Shown here one piece after another: positions 1 through 15,022 of a stretch of 30,000 nucleotides of DNA. The number at the start of each line of letters is the position of its first letter. Within the stretch, counting starts at the first letter, position 1. This DNA comes from Chondrilla cf. caribensis (taxonomy: Eukaryota > Porifera > Demospongiae > Chondrillida > Chondrillidae), in assembly GCA_964020155.1 (NCBI GenBank), contig OZ026553.1, forward strand, positions 125,001-155,000, read 5' to 3'. Position numbers and translations under genes: made by a program. The notes below the pieces were generated by a model. The model had not been told where the DNA came from and searched no databases. It saw only the letters and a list, made by a program, of their open reading frames with translations.

Positions 1-10
1 GTGAACTTAC

Positions 11-2656
11 AAATGAAAGGGCTTTGAGATGAGAAGGGAGCAGTGCAGAGAAGAGATATCAGTTGTCATTGAGCGTTCACTGTTGAACTAACACAACCTA
101 CTGTAGCCACATCCCCCACTGCGATGTTCACCACCTCTTCCATGTGACTGAAGTACTCCTGATCTCCTGTAGAGAACCCGGGAGGCTGGTAGTCTGAAGG
201 GGTCACTGTACAGGATGGAGGTGGAGGGTCTGAAGTACAGTTAGGGTGAGGGGGTGCTGGTGAAGACGGACCGTCATCGTAGTAGAGGAGCTTCATGGTC
301 ATCATGACATCGTCAGGGAGTGGCTTGAGGGTCTGTGTGAGCACTACTATTGTCCTACAGATGGAGGGACACAGACATGTACCTGGGTGCACCCGCCCAC
401 CTGACACTATGCACACCCACCTGACACTATGCACACCCACCTGACACTATGCACATACCCACCTGACACTATGCACACTCACCTGACACTATGCACACCC
501 ACCTGACACTGTGCACACCCACCTGACACTGTGCACACTCACCTGATACTGTGCACACACCCACCTGACACTGTGCACACACCCACCTGACACTGTGCGC
601 ACCCACCTGACACTATGCACACCCACCTGACACTGTGCACACTCACCTGATACTGTGCACACCCACCCACCTGATACTGTGCACACCCACCTGATACTGT
701 GCACACCCACCTGACACTGTGCACACCCACCTGACACTATGCACACCCACCTGACACTGTGCACACCCACCTGACACTATACACACCCACACCTGACACT
801 GTGCACACCCACCTGACACTGTACACACCCACACCTGACACTGTACACACCCGCCTGATACTGTGCACACCCACCTGATACCGTGCTGTGCCTACACAAA
901 CTATAATGTTAGTGCAAATACCTGAGGAGCTTGATAGTGGCCTTTTTAGTCTCTGCCTCACTGTATGCACCTGCCAACTTTGATCCATTCCTGCAGCCAA
1001 GAGTGACACAGTAACACCATCACTACACTCACCAGTCACACCATCACTACACTCACCAGTTACACCATCACTACACTCACCAGTCACACTATCACTACAC
1101 TCACCAGTCACACCATCACTACACTCACCAGTCACACTGTCACTACACTCACCAGTCACACTATCACTACACTCACCAGTCACACCATCACTACACTCAC
1201 CAGTCACACCACTACACTCACCAGTCACACAATCACTACACTCACCAGTCACACCATCACTACACTCACCAGTCACACTGTCACTACACTCACCAGTCAC
1301 ACTATCACTACACTCACCAGTCACACCATCACTACACTCACCAGTCACACTGTCACTACACTCACCAGTCACACTGTCACTACACTCACCAGTCACACCA
1401 TCACTACACTCACCAGTCACACCACTACACTCACCAGTCACACCATCACTACACTCACCAGTCACACCATCACTACACTCACCTGTATATGTCCAAACCT
1501 CCTCCATCACCATAGCTGAATTTGAAGCTGTAAGACTCTATAACGGTCTACCGGAGCAGTATAAGATACTACACTAACAGATACTACGATTATGCAGCCA
1601 TTTTCCTCACATCTGGATCATCTGGGTCCTTGTAGATCTGAGAAGGGAGGGATGAAGTATACAGACCATTGCAGAGAACACTGCAATGTGTGATGCCCAC
1701 TCACCCCTATCACTATCGTCTGGAGCTATAGGAAGTGGCAAGCGTACAATGATTGAATACTTCCATTGCAGAAGAAACAGAGCCAATAAACTTACATATT
1801 TCTTGTCGAGAGCATCAAAACAACCTTTCATCCTACAGTGGACAACAGAATCATTTGACTGAGCTATTATCAGTGCATGCTCAAGATGAGCCATGGATTG
1901 TGTCTTCACTGAAGATGGTACAACGAGCTTGTCTGTTGTTCCAATAACATCAATAAGTGAACTCCATCAAGACATACCATCGGATGACCTGGCAGGCTCC
2001 CGGACAAGAGCTGTCATCTCGTAGTATCTTCAGATTCAAGTCTATAAAGAATATGTACGCGCATGTCACGATGAAATAACTTATCATATGAACATTTAAT
2101 GTACACCAAAAATGTGCAGCACATTGTAGCATTGATTTGGTACAACAGGTTGGGATGTGGACATCAGAAGGTTACCTTCAAGACAGCGGTCACCAAACGC
2201 ATGCTCTGGGAAAATGGTCCTGGTGGTTGAATTGCACTGTTAAGACAAAGCAACTAGGGAACATTCACAGGTGTGCATTCAAGGTCACCTTAGGTAGGAG
2301 ATGTTGGAGACCTGTGGTGATGGGGGAAGAAAGAACTTGTACCACTGTAAGAATGCAAGTGGAGTTTACTTACAGCAACCGCAAGTAGCTTCTTCACAAA
2401 CAGTGTAGACTGCTGGTGTGTGACTTGCTCAGTTGGGAATATACTTGACCACTATATCACCAGTATAAAAAAAGCAGAAAAGCTACAAATGAACAAAATG
2501 AACCATTGGATTCGCGAGAAGATTAAATTACCGTTCCTGTGCTTGTTCTTTGTCTCTGACATGTAGCCATGGCTCAGGATGTTCACCGCACAGTTCGTTG
2601 TGAGTTCCCTCGTCGGCTCCTTCCCGGGCAGTGAGCGCTTTCAAACGTCCCGCCAT
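11..2656 (-). CDS. HORMAD1: HORMA-domain meiotic chromosome-axis protein (HORMAD1/2-like), 3' end beyond the left edge
   Basis: In animals HORMAD proteins coat unsynapsed meiotic chromosome axes and promote double-strand breaks and checkpoint signalling; that role is family knowledge. Minus-strand exons: 2532-2656 (start ATG at 2656), 2374-2443, 2289-2311, 2176-2219, 1978-2041, 1796-1832, 1705-1725, 1611-1637, 1483-1547, 922-990, 272-354, 102-205, 11-21. They join without frame breaks into about 247 codons. Recognisable HORMA blocks, in order, are FVKKLLAVAVSNISYLR, TIFPEHAFGD, ILRDDSSCPG, GCFDALDKKY, IYKDPDDPDTVIESYSF, LPDDVMMTMKLLYYDD, VTPSDYQPPGF and VGDVATPFH. The C-terminal tail lies off the window. 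Four exons are 27 nt or shorter. The first exon (41 residues) has no clear homology and is the least certain part. HORMAD1 versus HORMAD2 cannot be decided. Confidence 0.93.
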
Positions 2657-2721
2657 TTCCAGGTCTGCTATTGCGCGCACTCAGTACCACGTGACTGCAC
2701 ACATGCTGCTGACATCTGAAA
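2657..2721. promoter_or_regulatory. Divergent HORMAD/PRMT1 promoter
   Basis: Only 65 bp separate the two start codons, so core promoter and both 5' UTRs must overlap or lie inside coding sequence. The segment holds a GCGCGC run near 2674 and a palindromic CACGTG E-box at 2688-2693 in the context CACGTGAC. Both flanking start codons sit in ATGGCGG, a YY1-like word. Transcription start sites cannot be placed from sequence. Confidence 0.7.
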
Positions 2722-7778
<5,057 letters not shown>

Positions 7779-7962
7779 CATGTGACTTGCATGTGACTCC
7801 TGATGCCAATTTCATATTCCTATACATATATTATATTATATGTAGCATGTTATGTCAGTTGTACATGATCTTCATGTGATGTGTGCATGATTGTCACATG
7901 ATATTTGTGTATGATTTTGAGTTACATTTACAACATATGGCAGAAAACACAAATTATTGCAT

Positions 7963-7968
7963 TTTATT
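7963..7968 (-). terminator. Poly(A) signal of the DRAM A gene
   Basis: TTTATT on the plus strand is AATAAA on the minus strand, 31 bp past the stop codon at 7999-8001. The predicted 3' UTR would be very short. No canonical signal is visible for PRMT1 between 7779 and 7998, so the two convergent transcripts may overlap. Confidence 0.6.
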
Positions 7969-7998
7969 ACAACTGATCAACAGCCAGTGATGTCAGTG

Positions 7999-10900
7999 TT
8001 AGTTCATCGACTCGTAGCTGCCAGAGAGCTCCATGCCTCGAGGGAGGAGAACAAGGTTGATTTTGAGCTTCTTGAGGTCCTGGTGTAAGGTCAAGAGGAA
8101 TAAACTGATTGTCACTATAGCCCCCCACTCACAGACAGCTAGGCCACATCTGAGCCTGTAGGGGGTGTAGTAGTGGTGGTCGTGTGAGTAGTAGTGGTAC
8201 ATGAGGTAGGCGATCACAAATCCGATACCTGCATGTGGAGTACAAAACCATGGCAACCACTGTCTGATGCAATATAGCATGCACTTGTATGCAGAGTACA
8301 GTCAGTTGGAATTTTGTGTACAGCACACACACCTAGTGTAAGGTACACACACCTGCTAGCATACAGCTCACACACCTAGTGTAAGGTACACACACCTGCT
8401 AGCGTACAGCACACACACCTGCTAGCGTACAGCACACACACCTGCTAGCGTACAGCACACACACCTGCTAGCGTACAGCACACACACCTGCTGGCGTACA
8501 GCACACACACCTGCTGGCGTACAGCACACACACCTGCTAGCGTACAGCACACACACCTGCTGGCGTACAGCACACACACCTGCTGGCGTACAGCACACAC
8601 ACCTGCTGGCGTACAGCATACACACCTGCTGGCGTACAGCACACACACCTGCTGGCGTACAGCACACACACCTGCTGGCGTACAGCACACACACCTGTTA
8701 GTAGAAAAATAGCCAACATAGCCAAAATAATGACTTGAGCGAGTACACATGCACGGACTCCTTTGTTATGGCAGCAGTATACAGTGATTGTGATGGTAGC
8801 CGTGGAGATGGATAAAGCCAACGTGCTGGAAAATGTTAGTATGGTCGCGATGACATGTGGACTTGGAGCACCTGAAATCTGGTGGAGGAATTTCCGGGAT
8901 TTAGTCTAATTATTCAGAAATGAACATCAGAAATCAATGCAACATGAATAAACTAACCCTGAAACTTGCCACTCCCAAAATTCCTAGGCAGGTGGCTGCC
9001 CCGGCAACCAGTGTGAAGGTGTTGAGAAGAGCGATCTTCCTTGATGAGGTGTGGAAAACCTTCATCTGCTTGTACCGAATGATGACAATCATTGACACTG
9101 CGCAATGGGATGGGATTAAGGGGTGTGGCATAAGGTGTGTCATTGTACAGTGTGTCAAATCACAAATGACAGCAGGGGGTGTGGCATAAGGTGTGTCATC
9201 ATACAGTGTGTGTCAACTCACAAATGACTACAGGGGGTGTGGCATAGGGTGTGTCAACTTACAAATGACTACAGGGGGTGTGGCATAGGGTGTGTCGTTA
9301 TACAGTGTGTGTCAACTCACAAATGACAGCAGGGGGTGTGGCATAATGTGTGTCATTGTACAGTGTGTGTCAACTCACAAATGACAGCAGGGGGTGTGGC
9401 ATAGGGTGTGTCGTTGTACAGTGTGTGTCAACTCACAAATGGCAGCACAGATGATTAGAGTGATGGTCAAAACGCCACTCCCAGGGGGCAAGGCCCCGGT
9501 GTTGCTGGAGAAGAGAGTACAGAGTGGTTAGGGATGATTGTAGCTGTAACTCATGAAATAGAACTTTGAGTGTGTCTACCTGATTGTGGGGCAGAGAGGG
9601 TAAACTGTTCCAAATCCAACTGATATTGTGTATCTGGAGTGGGAACAGAATGGAGGATTGATGGGTGGGCGGAGCTGTGCAGACGTACAGTGAGTCGATA
9701 TCTGTACAGTGAACTGATATCTGTACAGTGAACTGATATCTGTACAGTGAGTCGATATCTGTACAGTGAGCTGATATCTGTACAGTGAGCTAAGATCTGT
9801 ACAGTGAGCTGATATCTGTACAGTGAGCTGATATCTGTACAGTGAACTGATATCTGTACAGTGAATTGATATCTGTACGGTGAGCTGATATCTGTACAGT
9901 GAGCTGATATCTGTACAGTGAGCTACGATCTGTACAGTGAGCTGATATCTGTACGGTGAACTGATATCTGTACAGTGAGCTACGATCTGTACAGTGAGCT
10001 GATATCTGTACAGTGAGCTGATATCTGTACAGTGAGCTGATATCTGTACAGTGAGCTAAGATCTGTACAGTGAGCTGATATCTGTACGGTGAGCTGATAT
10101 CTGTACAGTGAGCTACGATCTGTACAGTGAGCTGATATCTGTACGGTGAACTGATATCTGTACAGTGAATTGATATCTGTACAGTGAGCTGATATCTGTA
10201 CAGTGAGCTGATATCTGTACAGTGAGCTAAGATCTGTACAGTGAGCTGATATCTGTACAGTGAGCTAAGATCTGTACAGTGAACTGATATCTGTACAGTG
10301 AATTGATATCTGTACAGTGGGCTGATATCTGTACAGTGAGCTGATATCTGTACAGTGAACTGATATCTGTACAGTGAGCTACGATCTGTACAGTGAGCTG
10401 ATATCTGTACGGTGAACTGATATCTGTACAGTGAATTGATATCTGTACAGTGAGCTGATATCTGTACAGTGAGCTGATATCTGTACAGTGAGCTAAGATC
10501 TGTACAGTGAGCTGATATCTGTACAGTGAGCTAAGATCTGTACAGTGAACTGATATCTGTACAGTGAACTGATATCTGTACAGTGAGCTGATATCTGTAC
10601 AGTGAACTGATATCTGTACAGTGAGCTGATATCTGTACAGTGAGCTAAGATCTGTACAGTGAGCTGATATCTGTACAGTGAGTCGATATCTGTACAAGGT
10701 ACTGATATCTGTACAGTGAATTGATATCTGTACAGTGGGCTGATATCTGTACAGTGAGCTAAGATCTGTACAGTGAACTGATATCTGTACAGTGAATTGA
10801 TATCTGTACAGTGGGCTGATATCTGTACAGTGAGCTGATATCTGTACAGTGGGCTGATATCTGTACAGTGAATTGATATCTGTACAGTGGGCTGATATCT

Positions 10901-11179
10901 GTACAGTGAATTGATATCTGTACAGTGAATTGATATCTGTACAGTGAATTGATATCTGTACAGTGAGCTGATATCTGTACAGTGGGCTGATATCTGTACA
11001 GTGAGCTGATATCTGTACAGTGAGCTGATATCTGTACAGTGAGCTGAGACCTGTAGAGTGCTTTAAAGATTGAAAGAATATCAGGGAACTCACGATAAGA
11101 TTAGCCCAATGAACAATAGGGTGACAAAGATGACTGGCAGTACTTCCACGCCAAACACTTCTCGTATTCTAGAACACAT
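7999..11179 (-). CDS. DRAM2: DRAM-family six-pass membrane protein, copy A
   Basis: DRAM/TMEM150 (Frag1/DRAM/Sfk1) proteins are multi-pass proteins of lysosomal or plasma membranes; DRAM1/2 promote autophagy. Minus-strand exons: 11094-11179 (ATG at 11179), 9580-9633, 9437-9504, 8958-9097, 8695-8878, 7999-8228; total 253 residues, with all phases closing. Evidence: an N-terminal hydrophobic helix (PVIFVTLLFIGLILS), the family signature PTISNTGALPPGSGVL after it (family form YISDTG..P), IIRYKQ after helix 2, and the late CGLAVCEWGAIVTISLFLLTL (family AAEWS helix). The tail is short and hydrophilic. Copy B at 11531-13068 shares exon sizes 54 and 68 and all corresponding phases. Which vertebrate DRAM is closest cannot be settled here, so the symbol is approximate. 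Confidence 0.88.
8317..8694. repeat. 23 bp minisatellite flush with the donor of DRAM A intron 5
   Basis: In transcript sense the exon ends in AACAG and is followed by GTGTGTGTGCTGTACGCCAG plus CAG. This 23 bp unit is repeated about 13 times, with more diverged copies at the distal end (8317-8420). Each unit begins GTGTGTGT and ends CAG. Confidence 0.95.
9119..9436. repeat. 60 bp tandem repeat containing an exon tail plus donor (DRAM A intron 3)
   Basis: About five to six copies. In transcript sense each carries CTGTCATTTGTGAGTTGACA, matching the true exon end and donor (GCTGCCATTT then GTGAGTTGACA at 9425-9446), followed by ACACACTGTAC and CACCCTATGCCACACCCCC. The duplication therefore spans the exon-intron junction. 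Confidence 0.93.
9685..11060. repeat. Large 19 bp minisatellite, DRAM A intron 1
   Basis: About 72 copies of CTGATATCTGTACAGTGAG on the plus strand, with recurrent variants (CTAAGATC, CTACGATC, GGGCTGAT, AATTGAT, ACGGTGA). Variants recur in blocks, indicating multi-unit duplications. The array fills almost all of the 1460 bp intron (9634-11093). It is open on the minus strand because three units equal 57 nt. Confidence 0.97.
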
Positions 11180-11530
11180 CGTGATACACTGTTGCACAGG
11201 TGTACTGTCCGAGGATGACCGAAATAACATAATGCAATGTGCAATTGTACAATTTCAATTTTTTCAATTTCACTTTCAGTTGCTGTACAATTCACATGTC
11301 GATGTTCTATTCGACCACAATGTCATTTTCACCTTTCAATTTCAACTGCTGATTGCCCCTCTCCAGCGCACAGCCACATACACCAGGAGAGAAGAGTACA
11401 GACCTTGATAATGATCCTTTTCCATTCAAACATTGAAGTCCAATACTAACTCAAACAATTTACAATACAAAAAAAAAATCAAAAATAGCCACGTGTTCAG
11501 AATAAGCACACACAAACATGCACACTCAGT
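11180..11530. other. Intergenic spacer between the tandem DRAM genes
   Basis: About 350 bp upstream of DRAM A and downstream of DRAM B. It contains AT-rich, TTTCAATTT-like words (11250-11350), an A9 run near 11470 and a CACGTG E-box at 11490-11495. It should hold the DRAM A promoter and the DRAM B 3' UTR. I see no convincing coding sequence and no canonical AATAAA for DRAM B. Confidence 0.6.
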
Positions 11531-12026
11531 CTAGGATAGAAGAGCGTCCATTTCCCCCTCCTCAATGTCCAGCCTCATGGCTTTGAAGGACACCTTGGCT
11601 TGCTTGAATTCGTTGTAGAAAGTCAAGAAGTAGAGCATCAGCACAATGGCCATGGTCCACTCTGTGACTGAACTAGCCACGTAGTAGGAATGGTACTGTG
11701 GGAGGGGCAGGGGTGTGGTCAGTGCATAAACAGGATACAGTACAACGCTTATCACAGCTCACCGGTTTCAAGTAAGGGTTGTGTTCGTACTTTGGTTTAT
11801 CGTCAATGCTGATGCTTTCAGCAACCCCTCCGATTCCAAAGGCTATCCAATAGTGAGAATGGGAGCTAGGATCATCATCACATTGGTGTACTCTGTTCAC
11901 ACTCTCAACCATACACACACCAGTACACACACATCTACTCCTGATCAGATGACCATACAATGTAGCAATACACACGCATGCATGCATGCACACACCACAC
12001 ACACACCACATACACACCACACCACA

Positions 12027-12088
<62 letters not shown>

Positions 12089-13068
12089 TTGTTGAGTCTA
12101 AGCAGAGCTAACCTAGCACGAAGCACAGTATTCCAAGTATCACCAACAGGATCTGAATGACGAGGCGATGTTTAGAGTCCCTGTTCCTCCTCACCAGCAC
12201 AAAGGTTATTGCAGTGTTGAAGCCAGCAAACACGAGGCCTCCTCCGAACGCCACGATAGCCCCAGCCATGTGGACCGGGAACACCAGTGTTGTCTGGAAG
12301 GACCCCACCACAATCATCCCCACAGCGGAGGACACCCCGGAGATGAGTGACAGGTAGTTCAGTACTTTGAGTACCTTGTAGTCGAAGTGGTGACTGATGT
12401 AGCGAAACCGAATCATCACAATACAGAACACTGTGGGGAGAGTGGGCGGGGACAAGTGGGTGGGTACAAGTGGGTGGGGACAAGTGGGTTGTACAAGTGG
12501 GCGGGGACAAGTGGGTTGTACAAGTGGGTGGGTACAAGTGGGTGAGTACAAGTGGGTGGGGACAGGTAGACATTTTAAGACTGAATCAGCCATTAACAAG
12601 CTTTGGCAACCAAGTCACAGTAATATCCACTCACTGACACAAGCTCCAAGTGACAGAATAAGCGTGAATATACAACTCTCCGGGGGGTAGCCCCCGGTAT
12701 CACTGGAAGAGGAGGAGTTGAGAAAATACCACTAAAAGTTTGTAAACGACAAATTTACAAGAACGTAAACGATTCACCTTATGTAAGGAAAGTCCGGTAT
12801 GACATGATCGTTGCACACTGCTATGACATAACTGTGAAGAGACAAGTAGTTGACCGAAAGAGAAAGTGGTGGCGTTTATCAATATTATAAACCATAGATA
12901 ATAAAGGCGGAACGAATAAGGGTCGTTAACTGTGAGTGCTGAGTGGAGTGTACCGTGTTCGACAACTAACGTTGTTATGAATCCCAGCAGCATGCAGGAG
13001 CTGAAGACAACGATAACTGCCTCCCAACCAAAACTTGGGTACAAGGTGCATGCGCACGACACTCCCAT
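11531..13068 (-). CDS. DRAM2: DRAM-family six-pass membrane protein, copy B
   Basis: Tandem paralog of copy A. Minus-strand exons: 12971-13068 (ATG at 13068), 12778-12831, 12635-12702, 12113-12430, 11763-11842, 11531-11695; total 260 residues. The family signature PYISDTGGYPPESCIF follows the first helix, MIRFRYI follows the second helix, and SSVTEWTMAIVLMLYFLTFY is the late EW-containing helix. The tail is acidic and ends DALLS, a di-leucine-like end that could act in endolysosomal sorting (inference). Exon sizes 54 and 68 and intron phases equal those of copy A, but the 318 nt exon here is two exons (140 and 184 nt) in copy A. Function in autophagy or lysosomes is family knowledge. Confidence 0.9.
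11969..12086. repeat. (CA)n microsatellite, DRAM B intron 4
   Basis: CA-rich run with a pure core of about 28 dinucleotides at 12030-12086, reading as (GT)n in transcript sense. It ends 26 bp before the 5' splice site of intron 4 (11843-12112). Confidence 0.95.
12441..12566. repeat. Short GTGGG-type tandem repeat, DRAM B intron 3
   Basis: About nine copies of a 13-15 bp unit (ACAAGTGGGTGGGG and variants with TTGT or CGGG). It starts about 10 bp from the acceptor of intron 3 (12431-12634). Confidence 0.85.
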
Positions 13069-13138
13069 GGCGAACTAGCTGCTTGAACTAGTCTAGCCAG
13101 CTCGACTTGTGCTAACGAGAATCGAAACATAACGCAAA
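13069..13138. promoter_or_regulatory. Divergent DRAM B/GUF1 promoter
   Basis: Seventy bases separate the start codons of DRAM B (minus) and GUF1 (plus). The segment includes repeated CTAG/AGCT words (AACTAGCTGC, AACTAGTCTAGCC). There is no TATA box or E-box. Confidence 0.6.
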
Positions 13139-14951
13139 ATGAGTCACCCTTACCACAGTATGCATATGACTGTCTGGAGACGGTGTGTTCGGTGCTTTCA
13201 TTGCGGACGAGCGCTGAGGAGCTCTAAGGGGGAGAGGATCTTGGACATTAGCTCCTTCGACTGTAAATCGATCAAAAATTTCAGTATTGTTGCCCACATC
13301 GACCACGGGAAGAGCACATTAGCTGACAGATTACTAGAAATTACAGGTTTGTGCATGTACATACCCAAGAGATTACTAGCAAGATTACAAAGTGATTGCT
13401 GGAAATACCCGGGCCCATCAAGGGACCAGGTGAAGTTCCTCAAGTCCACTTGCTGTGATTTTTCACCATAAATATATCTGTGAAGTGGACATAGTTGTAG
13501 GGATGTGGAGCAGCTATTGTGTAGCTGTTGAGCTAGAAGAAACAACTAATGTACGGATAGAACCAGAGCCCATGTGATTAGTAATTAGAATACTAGTTGG
13601 ATGACTGGTTGGATTACTAGTTGGATTACTAGTTGGATTACTGGTTGGATTACTAGTTGGATTACTAGTTGGATTACTAGTTGGATTACTGGTTGGATTA
13701 CTAGTTGGATTACTAGTTGGATTACTAGTTGGATTACTGGTTGGATTACTGGTTGGATTACTGGTTGGATTACTGGTTGGATTACTAGTTGGATTACTAG
13801 TTGGATTACTAGTTGGATTACTGGTTGGATTACTGGTTGGATTACTGGTTGGATTACTAGTTGGATTACTGGTTGGATTACTGGTTGGATTACTGGTTGG
13901 ATTACTGGTTGGATTACTGGTTGGATTACTGGTTGGATTACTGGTTGGATTACCAGCCTGAAGTGCTGTCCTCCCCTGGCTTGTACACAGGAGCCATCAG
14001 GACAGGTCAACACGTCCACCAAGTGCTGGATTCCCTCCCTGTTGAGAGAGAAAGGGGAATTACCGTCAAAGCTCAGGTACGTCTTGTTCCCCCCCGTGTG
14101 TTCTTGTGGAGTACACCCTCCACACCTGCTACTTATGAGGGAGATGAGAAGATGGTCTTGTACAAGTGTTGATTATCGTGTTCATGCTGGTCTTCCTTGT
14201 TCAGACGGCGTCCATGTTCTACAGTTATCAAGGAAATAAATATTTATTAAATCTAATTGACACACCAGTGAGTGCTGTGAATCATAGATAGCATGTAGTC
14301 ATGTGACTGACATGTGATCCTTTCCATTGGTCTTTTGTGCACTAGGGTCACATTGACTTCAGTTATGAGGTTTCCCGATCCTTGACCGCCTGCCAAGGTG
14401 TGGTCCTGTTGGTGGATGCCACACAGGTGAGCACTGGAGTGTTGCCATCAGGGTCGGCTGGACCTTGCATCCATACTTGCATCAATCTATCACCCATGTA
14501 TAGACCACACCCACCTACACTCACACCCACCAACACCCATTCACCTACACTCACACCCACCAACACCCACCCAACTACATTCACACTCACCTACACTCAC
14601 ACTAACCTACACACCCACCCACCCACACACTACACACCTATCACTACACGCCCATCACTACAGGGTGTTCAAGCACAAACAGTAGCTAACTACAACCAAG
14701 CAGTGGAGGCGGGGCTTGTGGTCGTCCCTGTTGTTAACAAGGTAAACGACATCTACCAAATGTTGTTGTTTACTTCTTACTGTGGTTTCATTTATCTTCT
14801 ATAGATTGATGTAAAGACAGCTGATGTTGTGGGTGTGTCCAAACAAATGAATGGTCTTTTTGATATGGACGAAAGGAATATCCTCAAAGTGTCTGCCAAG
14901 ACAGGACAAGGAGTGGAGGAACTCCTGAGGACTACTATAGAGAGGATCCCA

Positions 14952-15022
<71 letters not shown>

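Noticed and set aside
391..885. Possible CRISPR-like array
   Set aside because: Units of about 20 bp are directly abutting with no unique spacers, in a eukaryotic intron; this is a minisatellite (core CCCACCTGACACTGTGCACA) in HORMAD intron 10.
737..1513. 258-codon minus-strand frame with GECSDGVT repeats
   Set aside because: The 24 bp HORMAD intron array read in a frame different from the flanking exons; the true exon frame meets TGA at once.
1638..1795. Alternative HORMAD exon reading YSIIVRLPLPIAPDDSD at about 1700-1754
   Set aside because: It would not join the next exon in phase; the 21 nt exon at 1705-1725 gives the conserved block with perfect splice sites.
10227..11093. 288-codon minus-strand open frame with TVQIS/HCTDI repeats
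   Set aside because: Product of the 19 bp array in DRAM A intron 1.
13585..14239. Long WITSWITG or VIQPVIQL repeat proteins on both strands
   Set aside because: 12 bp array of GUF1 intron 1.
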